This document shows positions 16,409 to 25,504 of a DNA stretch of 64,000 bases, piece after piece. This DNA comes from an uncultured Oscillospiraceae bacterium (GTDB lineage: Bacteria; Bacillota; Clostridia; Oscillospirales; Oscillospiraceae). The translations under genes and the position numbers were made by a program. The stretch covers positions 62,001-126,000 of the forward strand of contig CAKTPO010000003.1 in NCBI GenBank assembly GCA_934591845.1. The letters are read 5' to 3'. Below the pieces are notes generated by a model, which saw nothing but the letters and a program-made list of their open reading frames with translations, did no database searches and was not told the origin of the DNA. Every line of letters starts with the position of its first letter. Within the stretch, counting starts at the first letter, position 1.

Positions 16409-18202
16409 ATGTATTATTCTGCCGGAACTTACGAAGCTTTTGCACATCCCGAAAAGCCCCAGGGCGTGGACAACAAGTCCGCTTATATCATCGGCACCGG
16501 CCTTGCCGGTCTGACTGCCGCATTCTACCTGGTCCGTGACGGCCAGATGAAGGGCGAGCGCATCCATCTGCTGGAAAAGCTGGATTTGGCCGGCGGCAGC
16601 TGCGATGGCCGGAAAGACGTTTCCAAGGGCTTCTATATGCGTGGTGGCCGGGAAATGGACAACCATTTTGAAGTTATGTGGGATGTATTCCGGGATGTTC
16701 CCTCTATTGAGACCGAGGGCGTGTCCGTGCTGGATGAATACTACTGGCTCAACAAGCACGACCCCAACTATTCCCTCTGCCGTGCTACCGTGAAATGCGG
16801 CCAGGATGCCCACACCGACAAGCAGTTCAAGCTGGACCGGGAGTCCGCCATGGCCCTTTCCAAGCTGTTTATGACCCCGGAGGCCCAGCTGGAAGACAAG
16901 AAGATTTCTGACATCCTGCCGGATTCTTTCTGGGATACCAACTTCTGGCTCTACTGGCAGACCATGTTTGCGTTCCAGCGTTGGTCCAGCGCACTGGAAA
17001 TGAAGCGGTACCTCTGCCGCTATGTTCACCACATTGACGGCCTGCCCGACTTCTCCGCCCTGCGCTTCACCAAGTACAACCAGTATGAGAGCATGATCCT
17101 GCCCTTGGTAAAGTACCTGGAAGCCCACGGGGTCAAGGTAGAGTTCGGTATGGATGTCAAGAACGTGGTCATCGACCATGTGGGTGACCGGCAGATCGCC
17201 CGGAAGATCGTCTACGTCAAGGACGGCGTGGAGCAGTCCATCGACCTGGTGGAAGACGACCTGGTGTTCATCACCAACGGCTGCTGCACCGATACCTCCT
17301 GCTACGGCGACCAGACCCACGCCCCGGACCTGAACAACATCGTCAATGGCTGCGGCGAAAGCTGGGATCTGTGGAAGAACATTGCCGCCCAGGCCAAGAA
17401 CGGCGAATACGGCAACCCCGACAACTTCTGCTCCGATGTAGAGGCCACCAACTGGATGAGTGCCACGGTGCAGACCAAGGACGAGAAGATCATCCGCCAC
17501 ATCATGGACATCTGCCAGCGGGATCCCCGGGCCGGGAAAGTCACCACCGGCGGCATTGTTACCGTCAAGGACAGCACCGACAACTGGTACCTCAGCTGGA
17601 CCATCAACCGTCAGCCCCAGTTCAAGGCCCAGGACAAGGACACCGTTCTGGTTTGGGTCTATGGCCTGACCACCAACAAGCCCGGCCAGTTCGTCAAGAA
17701 AGCCATGCGGGAGTGCACCGGCGAGGAGATCTGCCAGGAGTGGCTGTACCACATCGGCGTGCCTGTAGACGAGATTCCTGAACTTGCCGAGAGTGCCTGC
17801 AACACCACCACCTGCTATATGCCCTATATCAACGCCTTCTTCCAGCCCAGAAAGGAATCTGACCGGCCCAAGGTAGTGCCTGACGGTGCTGTGAACTTCG
17901 CTTTCATCGGCCAGTTCGCCGAGACCCCCAGAGACACCATTTTCACCACCGAGTACTCCATGCGTACCGGTATGGAATCCGTCTACACCCTGCTGAACAT
18001 AGACCGGGCCGTCCCCGAGGTCTGGGGCAGCAAATACGATGTCCGGGAGCTGCTGCGTGCCTGCTACTACGCCATCGACAAGAAGCCCATCTCCCAGGCG
18101 CCTCTGTCCTTCAAGGAAAAGGAAATGCTGAAGATCCTCATCAAGAAGACCCGTGGCACCGACATCGAACTGCTGCTGAAAGAAAGCGGCCTGATCGAGT
18201 AA
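16409..18202 (+). CDS. Oleate hydratase
   Basis: FAD-dependent fatty-acid double-bond hydratase (MCRA family) that converts oleic acid to 10-hydroxystearic acid; in gut and skin bacteria it detoxifies host unsaturated fatty acids. 597 residues from ATG 16409, with TGGAGG 8 nt upstream. The FAD-binding loop is visible as IIGTGLAGLTAAFYLVRDG (residues ~29-47), followed by the GGSCDG and GFYMRGGREMDNHFE blocks typical of the family. Length and motifs indicate an intact enzyme. Monocistronic with a strong terminator; TATACT at 16327-16332 may be its -10 box. Confidence 0.95.
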   Translation: MYYSAGTYEAFAHPEKPQGVDNKSAYIIGTGLAGLTAAFYLVRDGQMKGERIHLLEKLDLAGGSCDGRKDVSKGFYMRGGREMDNHFEVMWDVFRDVPSIETEGVSVLDEYYWLNKHDPNYSLCRATVKCGQDAHTDKQFKLDRESAMALSKLFMTPEAQLEDKKISDILPDSFWDTNFWLYWQTMFAFQRWSSALEMKRYLCRYVHHIDGLPDFSALRFTKYNQYESMILPLVKYLEAHGVKVEFGMDVKNVVIDHVGDRQIARKIVYVKDGVEQSIDLVEDDLVFITNGCCTDTSCYGDQTHAPDLNNIVNGCGESWDLWKNIAAQAKNGEYGNPDNFCSDVEATNWMSATVQTKDEKIIRHIMDICQRDPRAGKVTTGGIVTVKDSTDNWYLSWTINRQPQFKAQDKDTVLVWVYGLTTNKPGQFVKKAMRECTGEEICQEWLYHIGVPVDEIPELAESACNTTTCYMPYINAFFQPRKESDRPKVVPDGAVNFAFIGQFAETPRDTIFTTEYSMRTGMESVYTLLNIDRAVPEVWGSKYDVRELLRACYYAIDKKPISQAPLSFKEKEMLKILIKKTRGTDIELLLKESGLIE

Positions 18203-18221
18203 GTCAATACCAGAAATTTGC

Positions 18222-18258
18222 TCCCTCCTGCGATCACGCAGGAGGGAGCGTTTTTTAC
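18222..18258. terminator. Terminator between oleate hydratase and the convergent MATE gene
   Basis: 13-bp stem GCTCCCTCCTGCG / CGCAGGAGGGAGC with a 4-nt loop followed by GTTTTTT. Confidence 0.9.
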
Positions 18259-19586
18259 GACAGACTGACCATCCAGTTTTTCTTCTTGAAAACCGCCAGG
18301 GATACCAGGAGCCTGAAAATCTCCTCGGTGGTCAGCAGGGCGTACACCCCCACGATGCCCCAATGGAACACGTAGGCCCCCAGGAAGCACAGAGGGATGC
18401 CCACCAGCCAGGTGCCCAGAATGTCAATGGCCATGATCAGCCGGGTGTTGCCGCCGCTGCGGAGGATGCCCCCGCCTAAAATCATGTTCTGCACCTTAAC
18501 GGGGGCGTAGAGGGCGAAGACCACCAGCAGCGTCTTGCCCAGCTGCTTTACGGCAGTGTCCACCCGGTAGAGGGAGGTGTAGGTGTTCGACAGCAAAATC
18601 AGTCCGACAGAGACAACCACCGCCCCCAAAAGGCCTACCAGCATGATTTTTTTGGATTCTATGTAGGCTTTGTCGTATTCTTTCTGCCCCAGCCGTTTTC
18701 CGATCAGCACCCCCGCGGCGGCGGACAGGCCACTAAGGGCCCCCACCATCAGCCCCTGGACCGGGCAGGTCAGGGTATAGGCCGCAAGAGCCTGACTGCC
18801 CAGGTGGCCGTAAACAGCGGACTCCACATTCTGGCCCAGGCTCCACAAAAATTCACTGGCCAGAATGGGCAGGATCATCATCATATAGTCCATATGGCTG
18901 AGCTTTTCAAAGCGCAGGCTCCAAAGGGGGCTGCTGCCCTCCCTTTTTTCCAGAATGACAAAGCCCAGCAGGACAAACAGGAAATTCACCAGCTGGGAAG
19001 ACAGGCTTGCCAGAGCCGCCCCGGGAATGCCCAGGGGCGGCAGACCCAGCTTGCCGAAAATCAGCAGATAGTTAAGACTTGTATTCACGGCAACGGATGC
19101 CAGACTGGCCGCAAAGGGGATGGCGGCCTGTTCCTTGCAGCGCATCCAGGCCGAGAGGAGAGAACTCAGGGCCATAGGAACGTAAGAAAAGCCAATCAGG
19201 CGAAAATACAGGGTGCCGGAATCAATAATGCCCGTATCCGCCGTATACAGCCCCAGAATCAGCCGGGGGAAGCCCACCGCCGCCCCCAAGAACAGACCGG
19301 ACAAGAGCAAGCCCCAGAGCAGGCTCACATCCAGACTGCGCCAGGCCTCTTTTTTCTCCCCGGCCCCCAGAAACTGGGCAATGAGGATGCCCGCCACGGT
19401 GCTGACCGCCCCCAACATCACGGAGAAAATCAGGGAATAATTGCCGCACAGTCCCACGGCGGCAATACCCGTTTCCCCCAGCTGGCCGATCATCACCTGG
19501 TCAATCATGGAAAAAGAGGATTGCAGCATACTTTGCAGGGTCACGGGAATGGCGATTTTACACAGAGATTTTAAGAATGCAGACAT
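18255..19586 (-). CDS. MATE family efflux transporter
   Basis: 443 residues with about twelve hydrophobic segments in two homologous halves, as in multidrug/toxin extrusion carriers that use Na+ or H+ gradients. Start ATG 19586 (MSAFLKSLCKIAIPVTLQSML), with GAGGA 7 nt upstream. Internal blocks such as SFSMIDQVMIGQLGETGIAAVGL (first half) and LGQNVESAVYGHLGSQALAAYTL (second half) are MATE-typical. Substrate unknown. No adjacent regulator. Confidence 0.9.
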   Translation of the reverse strand: MSAFLKSLCKIAIPVTLQSMLQSSFSMIDQVMIGQLGETGIAAVGLCGNYSLIFSVMLGAVSTVAGILIAQFLGAGEKKEAWRSLDVSLLWGLLLSGLFLGAAVGFPRLILGLYTADTGIIDSGTLYFRLIGFSYVPMALSSLLSAWMRCKEQAAIPFAASLASVAVNTSLNYLLIFGKLGLPPLGIPGAALASLSSQLVNFLFVLLGFVILEKREGSSPLWSLRFEKLSHMDYMMMILPILASEFLWSLGQNVESAVYGHLGSQALAAYTLTCPVQGLMVGALSGLSAAAGVLIGKRLGQKEYDKAYIESKKIMLVGLLGAVVVSVGLILLSNTYTSLYRVDTAVKQLGKTLLVVFALYAPVKVQNMILGGGILRSGGNTRLIMAIDILGTWLVGIPLCFLGAYVFHWGIVGVYALLTTEEIFRLLVSLAVFKKKNWMVSLS

Positions 19587-19763
19587 GATAAATTCCTCGT
19601 ACTTTCTCGGATGATCAGTTCCACCGGCAGGGTGATTTTTCCGGGGCAGCTGCTGGCTTTTCTTCATAGTACCGCTCCAAACCGGGTTTTGCAACGGTTA
19701 AACCCATAACCCATTCCAAAAATAAAAGTCGGTTTTTATGAGATTTGACGGAAACAGCGGGAA

Positions 19764-20353
19764 AATTGACAATTGACAATGGACAATTGACAATTATTGG
19801 AGTGACTAACGTGGTCCGTTTCTGTCCGTCCGTTAAAGTATGTAGGGAACGGCCTATGTGCCGTTCCGGGGCGTTGCAATTATAACCCCTGTGGACAAAA
19901 TGGAACCACCCACCGATTATGTCATTCCGAGCGAACGCAGTGAGCCGAGGAATCTTCCCAAGTGGCAAGTTTTATCTTGTGGTGGTACATTTCTGCTACG
20001 TGGTGGATTCCTCCACTCCGCTAGCGCTCCGGTCGGAATGACACAATAGGGGGACGTTTCTGGTTTTTATCGGTAACAGTCCCGTCCTTTCACGTGCGGA
20101 ACGGCACATAGGCCGTTCCCTACATACTTTACCGGACGGATACAGATGAACAATGTTGGTTGCCCCAATAATTGTCAATTGTCCATTGTCAATTTTTCCC
20201 GCCGTTCCCTACGGTTTCGCTGGTTGGCGGTCGTTTTCAACCGGGGTGCTCTAAGGACGGGTGGGGCGTTATTTATTGTAGGAACAACAGGCGCAGAGGG
20301 AAAACGTCCGTCCACCAAAATTGTCAATTGTCAATTGCCCATTGTCAATTGGC
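19764..20353. repeat. Composite intergenic repeat, copy R2 (most complete foldback copy)
   Basis: The ~1-kb gap 19587-20589 holds no credible gene. Heptamer array at 19764-19796 (TTGACA orientation) and an oppositely oriented array at 20169-20194 bracket the unit like inverted ends. Inside them the 27-bp GTAGGGAACGGCCTATGTGC... unit (19842-19868) and its exact reverse complement (20097-20123) bracket a core with TGTCATTCCGAGCGAAC near 19919 and TCGGAATGACA near 20032. Beyond lies a conserved stretch (CCGTTCCCTACGGTTTCGCTGGTT..., 20201 on) and a third array at 20319-20351. The core closely matches that of R1. Confidence 0.87.
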
Positions 20354-20394
20354 AGCGCACCGCTGCCCGCCTTCAGGGTTGCGGTGCGCTTTTT
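20354..20394 (+). terminator. Orphan intrinsic terminator with no gene upstream
   Basis: AGCGCACCGC / GCGGTGCGCT with a 17-nt loop followed by TTTTG. No plus-strand gene precedes it for more than 2 kb; only repeat R2 does. Confidence 0.7.
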
Positions 20395-20589
20395 GTTTGT
20401 ATTTTCAAAAATTTTAACGAATAAGATGCAGACAATCATTGACAAATGTGTTATACTAAGGTACTTAGGAAAACTCTGAACTGATGCTCTACGGCTGGGC
20501 GGTAAATCTTTTGATTTTGGACCGGCGGCTTTTGGGGATCGGGTCGGGAATTCCCTGGATCGATATTTTCGCTTAAGGAGGGGCATCCT

Positions 20590-21759
20590 TTGAAATATTT
20601 ACGTGGATACCTGACCGCCGGTATTTTTGGGGCCATTACGGCGGTACTTATGGCTTACGGCAAGCGGTTTTCGGAACTGGTGGATATGATCTATCCCTAT
20701 GTGACCCGGACCGCCCAGACCATGCTGGCCCAGTGGAGCGGGCAGGTGAACTTTTGCCTGTGGCAGGTATTGGCGGTGGCTCTGGGGGTGCTGGTGCTGA
20801 CCAGTCTGGTGCTGATGCTGGTACTCAAGTGGAACCCGGTGCAGTGGTTTGGCTGGGTGCTGGCGGTGTGTTCCTGCATTTACTGCCTGCACACTGCGGC
20901 CTATGGCCTGAACTATTACGCTGGGCCCATTGCGGAGGATCTGCGGCTGGATACCTCGGCCTACACCCTGGAAGAACTGACGGAGGCCACGGAGTATTAC
21001 CGGAACCAGGCCAACGTCCTGGCTGCCCAGGTTCCCAGAGACAGCACCGGGGCCGTCAGCTTCCGGACCTTTGAGGAGCTGGCTTCTCTTGCGGGAGAGG
21101 GCTTCCGGGTGCTGACCTATGAAAAGCACTATCCCGTCTTTGCCGGGTCTACCCTGCCGGTAAAAAAGCTGGGCTGGTCCAATATGTACACCTCCATGGG
21201 TATTACGGGCTTCACCTTTGCCCTGACGGGGGAGGCGGCGGTGAATCCCCAGGCACCGGATGTGAGCCTGCCCTTTACCATGTGCCACGAGATGGCCCAC
21301 CGGATGTGCATCGCCTATGAGCGGGATGCCAACTTTGCTGCTTTCCTGGCTGCCATCAACAACCCCGACCCCCAGTTCCAGTATTCAGGCTACTTTATGG
21401 CCTACCGGTACTGTCTGGCGGCTCTGGGCACCGTGCCGGGGAATGCGGCGGTGGAAGCCCGGAACCGGGTGGAGGCCGGGGTCAGCGACTATCTGAAATT
21501 TGACATGATCCAGTACGATTCTTTCTACCGCACCCGGAAAAACGAAACCGCCACCAAGGTGGGAGACAAGGTGAACAGCACGTATCTGCAAACCAGCGGC
21601 GACAGCTCCGGCCTTGCTTCCTACGGGGAGGTCTGCGATCTGCTGGTCAGCTGGCACATTCAGGAAATCCTGCTGCCCAGTCTGGCGGTGGAGGAAAACC
21701 CCTTTGACCCCCTGGACAAGACCCAGGTGGATTTGACGGGCATCGTCAACGCAAGGTAA
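20590..21759 (+). CDS. DUF3810-type membrane-anchored putative zinc peptidase
   Basis: 389 residues starting at TTG 20590, with AAGGAGG upstream. Three N-terminal membrane segments (around residues 8-22, 50-80, 85-110) precede a soluble domain with the zinc-metallopeptidase motif HEMAH (in FTMCHEMAHRMCIAYERDANF, residues ~231-252), where HExxH binds zinc and a downstream E or D is expected as third ligand. This architecture matches DUF3810 proteins, whose substrates are unknown. It is 11 nt upstream of rsmG, heading an apparent five-gene run with the SGNH paralogues. Confidence 0.8.
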   Translation: MKYLRGYLTAGIFGAITAVLMAYGKRFSELVDMIYPYVTRTAQTMLAQWSGQVNFCLWQVLAVALGVLVLTSLVLMLVLKWNPVQWFGWVLAVCSCIYCLHTAAYGLNYYAGPIAEDLRLDTSAYTLEELTEATEYYRNQANVLAAQVPRDSTGAVSFRTFEELASLAGEGFRVLTYEKHYPVFAGSTLPVKKLGWSNMYTSMGITGFTFALTGEAAVNPQAPDVSLPFTMCHEMAHRMCIAYERDANFAAFLAAINNPDPQFQYSGYFMAYRYCLAALGTVPGNAAVEARNRVEAGVSDYLKFDMIQYDSFYRTRKNETATKVGDKVNSTYLQTSGDSSGLASYGEVCDLLVSWHIQEILLPSLAVEENPFDPLDKTQVDLTGIVNAR

Positions 21760-21770
21760 AAGGAGACCAG

Positions 21771-22481
21771 ATGGAAATCAGAGAAGAAATGAAAAATGCC
21801 CTGGAGCAGGGACTTCCCGGGTTTTCCCCGGCACTTTCGGAAGAAACCAAGAACACCCTCTGCGCCTTTGGCGAAGCGGTGATCGAACAAAATAAGGTCA
21901 TGAACCTGACGGCCATTACAGAGCCGGACCAGGTGGCACGGCTCCATCTGCTGGACAGTCTTACGGTAATGCACTGCATGGATTTAGAGGGTAAAGCCCT
22001 CATTGATGTGGGCTGCGGCGCAGGCTTTCCCGGGGTTCCGCTGGCCATTGCCTGTCCCAATACCCAGGTAACGCTGCTGGACAGTCTGGGCAAGCGGGTC
22101 CACTGGCTGGAAACGGTGCTGCCCCAGCTGAACGTCCCGGCCCGGTGTGTCACCGCCAGAGCCGAGGAGGCGGTGGAAACCTGCCGGGAAAGCTATGACG
22201 TGGCCGTGAGCCGGGCAGTGGCCAGACTCAATATCCTTTTGGAACTGCTGGCCCCCTATGTGAAAGTCGGCGGGGCGGTGGTGGCCCTGAAAGGGGCCGC
22301 GGCAGGGGAAGAACTGGCAGAGTGCGCAGGGGCCATGAAAAAGCTGGGTCTCAAAAAGGAATCCATGACCCATTTTGATGTGGAGGGGGCAGATCATGCA
22401 GTGATCGTCCTGCGGAAAGTCGCCCCCACCCCCAAGGCCTACCCCCGGCGTTACGCCAAAATCAAACAGGCTCCGCTGTGA
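21771..22481 (+). CDS. rsmG: 16S rRNA (guanine527-N7)-methyltransferase RsmG
   Basis: SAM-dependent methyltransferase for G527 of 16S rRNA (loss gives low-level streptomycin resistance). 236 residues. NKVMNLTAITEPDQVARLHLLDSL leads into the SAM motif LIDVGCGAGFPGVPLAIACP (residues ~77-96), then VAVSRAVARLNILLELLAPYVKVGG. Preceded by AAAGGAG. Not in its common gidA/mnmG neighbourhood here; instead it sits between DUF3810 and SGNH genes. Confidence 0.95.
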   Translation: MEIREEMKNALEQGLPGFSPALSEETKNTLCAFGEAVIEQNKVMNLTAITEPDQVARLHLLDSLTVMHCMDLEGKALIDVGCGAGFPGVPLAIACPNTQVTLLDSLGKRVHWLETVLPQLNVPARCVTARAEEAVETCRESYDVAVSRAVARLNILLELLAPYVKVGGAVVALKGAAAGEELAECAGAMKKLGLKKESMTHFDVEGADHAVIVLRKVAPTPKAYPRRYAKIKQAPL

Positions 22482-22497
22482 TCAGGGGGGCTGACGG

Positions 22498-23409
22498 ATG
22501 ACCAAAAGAATATGGGCCTGTGCCGTTTTTCTGGGGCTGCTGGCCTTGCTGCTGCTGGGGGTGGGCTGGACACTCTGTCCCAGAAGCAATGAAGAACTGC
22601 GGTTCCCTACGGCCAGTGCCTTTGTGGCGGAGCCGGAAAACAGCTTCGATTATGTGATTTTGGGCGACAGCCTGACCCTTTACGGTCTGGCCCCCAAGGT
22701 CATTTTAGAGGAGCAGGGCATTCCGGGCTATAACTGCTCTGTACCCTTGCAGACCCTGGCCCAGAGCAGAAGCTATCTGGAACGGTTTTTAAGCTGCCAG
22801 TCCCCCAGGCTGGTGCTGCTGGAAGCCAATGTACTCTACCGGGAGATGTCCCCGGAGGAACCTGCCCTGGAGCGGGTCCAATCCCGGCTCACGGTGTTCC
22901 GGGATCATAACAACTGGAAAACCATGAACCTCAAAACTCTGACCCAATGCCCCCACTGGACCTGGCGGCACGATGGCTGGGGACATTTTTCCAGTCAGGA
23001 AGTAGACCCGGCGGCCACGGAGCAATATATGGTCGATCCCCAGGTCCCGGCCCCTATTCCGGAGTCCTCCCAAAGGATGCTGGAGTCGCTGCGATCCCTT
23101 TGCCGAAAGCATGAGGCCCAATTGCTGCTCATCAGCGTACCCAATGCCGCGGTCTGGGATCTGGAACGGCACCGGCGGGTGGCGGCCCTGGCAGAGGAAC
23201 TGGGGCTTCATTACCTGGATATGAATCTGGAACAGATGGGCCTGGACTGGCAGACCGACTGCCTGGACGGCGGCGACCACCTGAACGAATGGGGGGCCAA
23301 AAAGGTAAGCCGGTATCTAGCCACCTACCTGGCGGACACCGGCCTGTTCCCGGACCGGGAAGAACCCCAGGAAACGGCGGGGGCTTCGGCCCGGATGGGA
23401 GGATCGTAA
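22498..23409 (+). CDS. SGNH-hydrolase-like protein, tandem copy 1
   Basis: 303 residues with an N-terminal membrane anchor (residues ~5-26) and an extracellular SGNH/GDSL-type domain. The GDS nucleophile block reads DYVILGDSLTLYGL (S58), and the C-terminal catalytic block is DGGDHLNEWGAKK (D257-H261). The fold relates to DltD/AlgX-like surface-polymer enzymes, but no partner MBOAT acyltransferase is nearby, so the substrate is unknown. First of three diverged paralogues in one operon; its stop overlaps the next start (TAATG). Confidence 0.75.
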   Translation: MTKRIWACAVFLGLLALLLLGVGWTLCPRSNEELRFPTASAFVAEPENSFDYVILGDSLTLYGLAPKVILEEQGIPGYNCSVPLQTLAQSRSYLERFLSCQSPRLVLLEANVLYREMSPEEPALERVQSRLTVFRDHNNWKTMNLKTLTQCPHWTWRHDGWGHFSSQEVDPAATEQYMVDPQVPAPIPESSQRMLESLRSLCRKHEAQLLLISVPNAAVWDLERHRRVAALAEELGLHYLDMNLEQMGLDWQTDCLDGGDHLNEWGAKKVSRYLATYLADTGLFPDREEPQETAGASARMGGS

Positions 23410-24356
23410 TGGGAAAAGCAATGCGTTCCATACTGTTTTTAGGATTTCTGGTGCTGGTGATTCTGGGGGCTTCCTGGGTTTTTCTGCCAAAGAACAACAC
23501 CCCAGAGGCGGGGATGAGGGATATTCTGGCCAACGGCATCTTAGCAGAACCGGAAAACACCCTGGATTATCTGGTTTTGGGGGATAGTCTGGCCATGACC
23601 GGCGTGAACCCCTGGACCGTCTGGCGGGACCAGGGCTATACCGGTTATGTCTGCGCCGCCACGGGCCTTGACCCGGAGGGAGCCGCCGGTTTTCTGGATA
23701 CGGCCCTGAAGCATCAGCAGCCCAAGGTCGTACTTTTGGAGGCCCACCAGCTGTATAAGGCCCTGACACCTCTGGAATCCGGGACCCGGCGGATCTCCCG
23801 GTTGATCCCGGTACTGGAATATCACGACAATTGGAAATTTTTAAAGCCCGCCCAGGCACTACAGCCGGTCTGCTATGACAATCCCATGCTGGAACGGGGT
23901 TATTATCTGCGAAAGGCCGTCTCTGGCGCCGACCCCGGGGACTATATGGCCCCCCAGGAGGGGGAAGACCCCATTCCGGAGCAGAGTGTTCGCATTGTAA
24001 AGCGCATGGCCCAGCTCTGCCGCCAGCGGAACATTACCATGGTGCTGTTCAGCCTGCCAAGCTCCGTCAACTGGAATGATGCCGCCCACCGGGCGGTGGC
24101 AGAACTGGCAGAGGAACTGGAAGTGCCCTACCTGGATATGAATCTTCTGGATATTGGCATCGACTGGTCCCAGGATACTCTGGATGGCGGCGACCACTTG
24201 AACGCCACGGGAGCGGAAAAGGCCAGTGCCTGTCTGGAAACCGTTCTGGACAGTTACGGCCTGCGGGACAAGCGGGAAGACCCGGCATTTGCCCGGTGGA
24301 ACCGGGATCTGGAGACGTTCACCGCCCTGGCCGCTGCGGCCACCGATAGATTGTAA
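23409..24356 (+). CDS. SGNH-hydrolase-like protein, tandem copy 2
   Basis: 315 residues from ATG 23409, which shares a base with the previous stop. Same layout as copy 1: N-terminal anchor (~6-26), a FLPKNNTPEAG linker, GDS block YLVLGDSLAMTGVNPW (S60), and C-terminal LDGGDHLNATGAEKA. Shared phrases with its neighbours include LAEPEN, PKVVLLEAHQLYK and YLDMNLLDIGIDW, showing gene duplication followed by divergence. Substrate unknown. Confidence 0.75.
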   Translation: MGKAMRSILFLGFLVLVILGASWVFLPKNNTPEAGMRDILANGILAEPENTLDYLVLGDSLAMTGVNPWTVWRDQGYTGYVCAATGLDPEGAAGFLDTALKHQQPKVVLLEAHQLYKALTPLESGTRRISRLIPVLEYHDNWKFLKPAQALQPVCYDNPMLERGYYLRKAVSGADPGDYMAPQEGEDPIPEQSVRIVKRMAQLCRQRNITMVLFSLPSSVNWNDAAHRAVAELAEELEVPYLDMNLLDIGIDWSQDTLDGGDHLNATGAEKASACLETVLDSYGLRDKREDPAFARWNRDLETFTALAAAATDRL

Positions 24357-24376
24357 GGGGAAGGAGCAACCACTCT

Positions 24377-25336
24377 TTGGGAAAAAGAATACTGAAAGAC
24401 GGGCTGTTTCTCCTGGTGCTGATTCTGGTGCTGGCAGCCCTGGGTCCGGTGTTTGTGCCAAAGGACAACACCGCCGCCGCAGGGCGGCTGGATACGGACC
24501 CTACGGCCCTGCTGTCCCAGCCGGAAAATTCCATTGATCTGCTGTTTTTGGGGGACAGCGAGGCCTATTCCGGCTTTGTCCCTCTGGAACTGTGGAAAAA
24601 TCAGGGCATCGCCTCTTTCGTCTGCGCCAGCGTGGACCAGAAGCCCTATGAAACGGTGTGGTTCCTGGAAACCGCCCTGACAAACCAGACCCCCCAGGTG
24701 GTGGTGCTGGAAACCAACGTGCTCTACCGGGTCTATGCCCGGCGGGATCTGTTGGAGCCCTATGCCCAGCGGCTGTTTCCGGTGCTGCGGCACCATGACC
24801 GGTGGAAAAGCCTGAGCCTTGGGGATCTGGAAGCCCCCCTGTACACCGGGGCCTACCCGGACCGGGGCTACCACCTGCTGACCAGTGCCGACCCTCTGGA
24901 AGACCTGTCCGGCTATATGGCCCCTATGAACGAATGGGAGCCCCTGAGCCGTGCCAATAGGGCCTCCTTCCAAAAAATCTATGACCTCTGCGCCGAAAAC
25001 AATATCCAGCTGATTTTATACAGTGTCCCCAGCCCCATGAACTGGACCGTCCGGCGGCACAACACCATGGAAGACCTGGCCAGAGACTTTGGCATCGTCT
25101 ACTTGGACGGAAATCTGCTGGATCTGGGCATCGACTGGACCACCGACACCTACGACCGGGGGGATCACTTAAACTACTGGGGTGCCCAAAAGAACACCCA
25201 GTGGCTCGGCACCTGGCTCACCCAGAACTGCCCCCTCCCGGACCACCGGGAAGACCCCGCCTACGACAGCTGGACCCAGGACCTGGAAACCCTGCCCCAG
25301 CGCATCCAGGAAAAACAGACCGGTGGGGAAGCATAA
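24377..25336 (+). CDS. SGNH-hydrolase-like protein, tandem copy 3
   Basis: 319 residues; TTG start at 24377 with AAGGAG 10 nt upstream. N-terminal anchor (~8-26), VPKDNTAAAG linker, GDS block LLFLGDSEAYSGFVPLELW (S61), C-terminal DRGDHLNYWGAQKN. Copy 2 and copy 3 share the xVPK(N/D)NT linker. Ends the operon with a strong terminator. Three copies side by side may act on different surface polymers or as a complex; both are guesses. Confidence 0.75.
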   Translation: MGKRILKDGLFLLVLILVLAALGPVFVPKDNTAAAGRLDTDPTALLSQPENSIDLLFLGDSEAYSGFVPLELWKNQGIASFVCASVDQKPYETVWFLETALTNQTPQVVVLETNVLYRVYARRDLLEPYAQRLFPVLRHHDRWKSLSLGDLEAPLYTGAYPDRGYHLLTSADPLEDLSGYMAPMNEWEPLSRANRASFQKIYDLCAENNIQLILYSVPSPMNWTVRRHNTMEDLARDFGIVYLDGNLLDLGIDWTTDTYDRGDHLNYWGAQKNTQWLGTWLTQNCPLPDHREDPAYDSWTQDLETLPQRIQEKQTGGEA

Positions 25337-25344
25337 AACGACAG

Positions 25345-25386
25345 AGGATATGTCCTAAACTGTAGGGACATATCCTCTTTTTTTGA
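25345..25386 (+). terminator. Terminator of the rsmG/SGNH operon
   Basis: AGAGGATATGTCC / GGGACATATCCTCT stem with a 9-nt loop followed by seven T. Confidence 0.9.
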
Positions 25387-25446
25387 CGGAGCGGCGGTGC
25401 ATCCCCGGGTTTTTCTTTTTTTATACAGGATTTTACCAAACAGACA

Positions 25447-25475
25447 TTGCAATTTTTTTCGTTCTGTACTAAAAT
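25447..25475 (+). promoter_or_regulatory. Probable sigma-A promoter of galE
   Basis: TTGCAA (25447-25452), 17-nt spacer, TAAAAT (25470-25475); the galE ATG is 30 nt downstream behind AAGGAGG. Confidence 0.55.
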
Positions 25476-25504
25476 AGAGTTACCAATCAAAAGGAGGTTC
25501 TTTC

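Noticed and set aside
16290..16514. Small plus-strand frame overlapping the start of oleate hydratase
   Set aside because: Overlaps the real gene in another frame, has no ribosome site and no motif.
20146..20424. Short open frames through the heptamer arrays giving peptides like MSIVNCQLSIVNC
   Set aside because: The 7-bp period is not a multiple of three, so all frames of an array read as the same repeating peptide; no ribosome site or conserved protein.
20439..20457. TTGACA...TATACT upstream of the DUF3810 gene as a promoter
   Set aside because: The hexamers are only 7 nt apart, far from the 16-18 nt needed.
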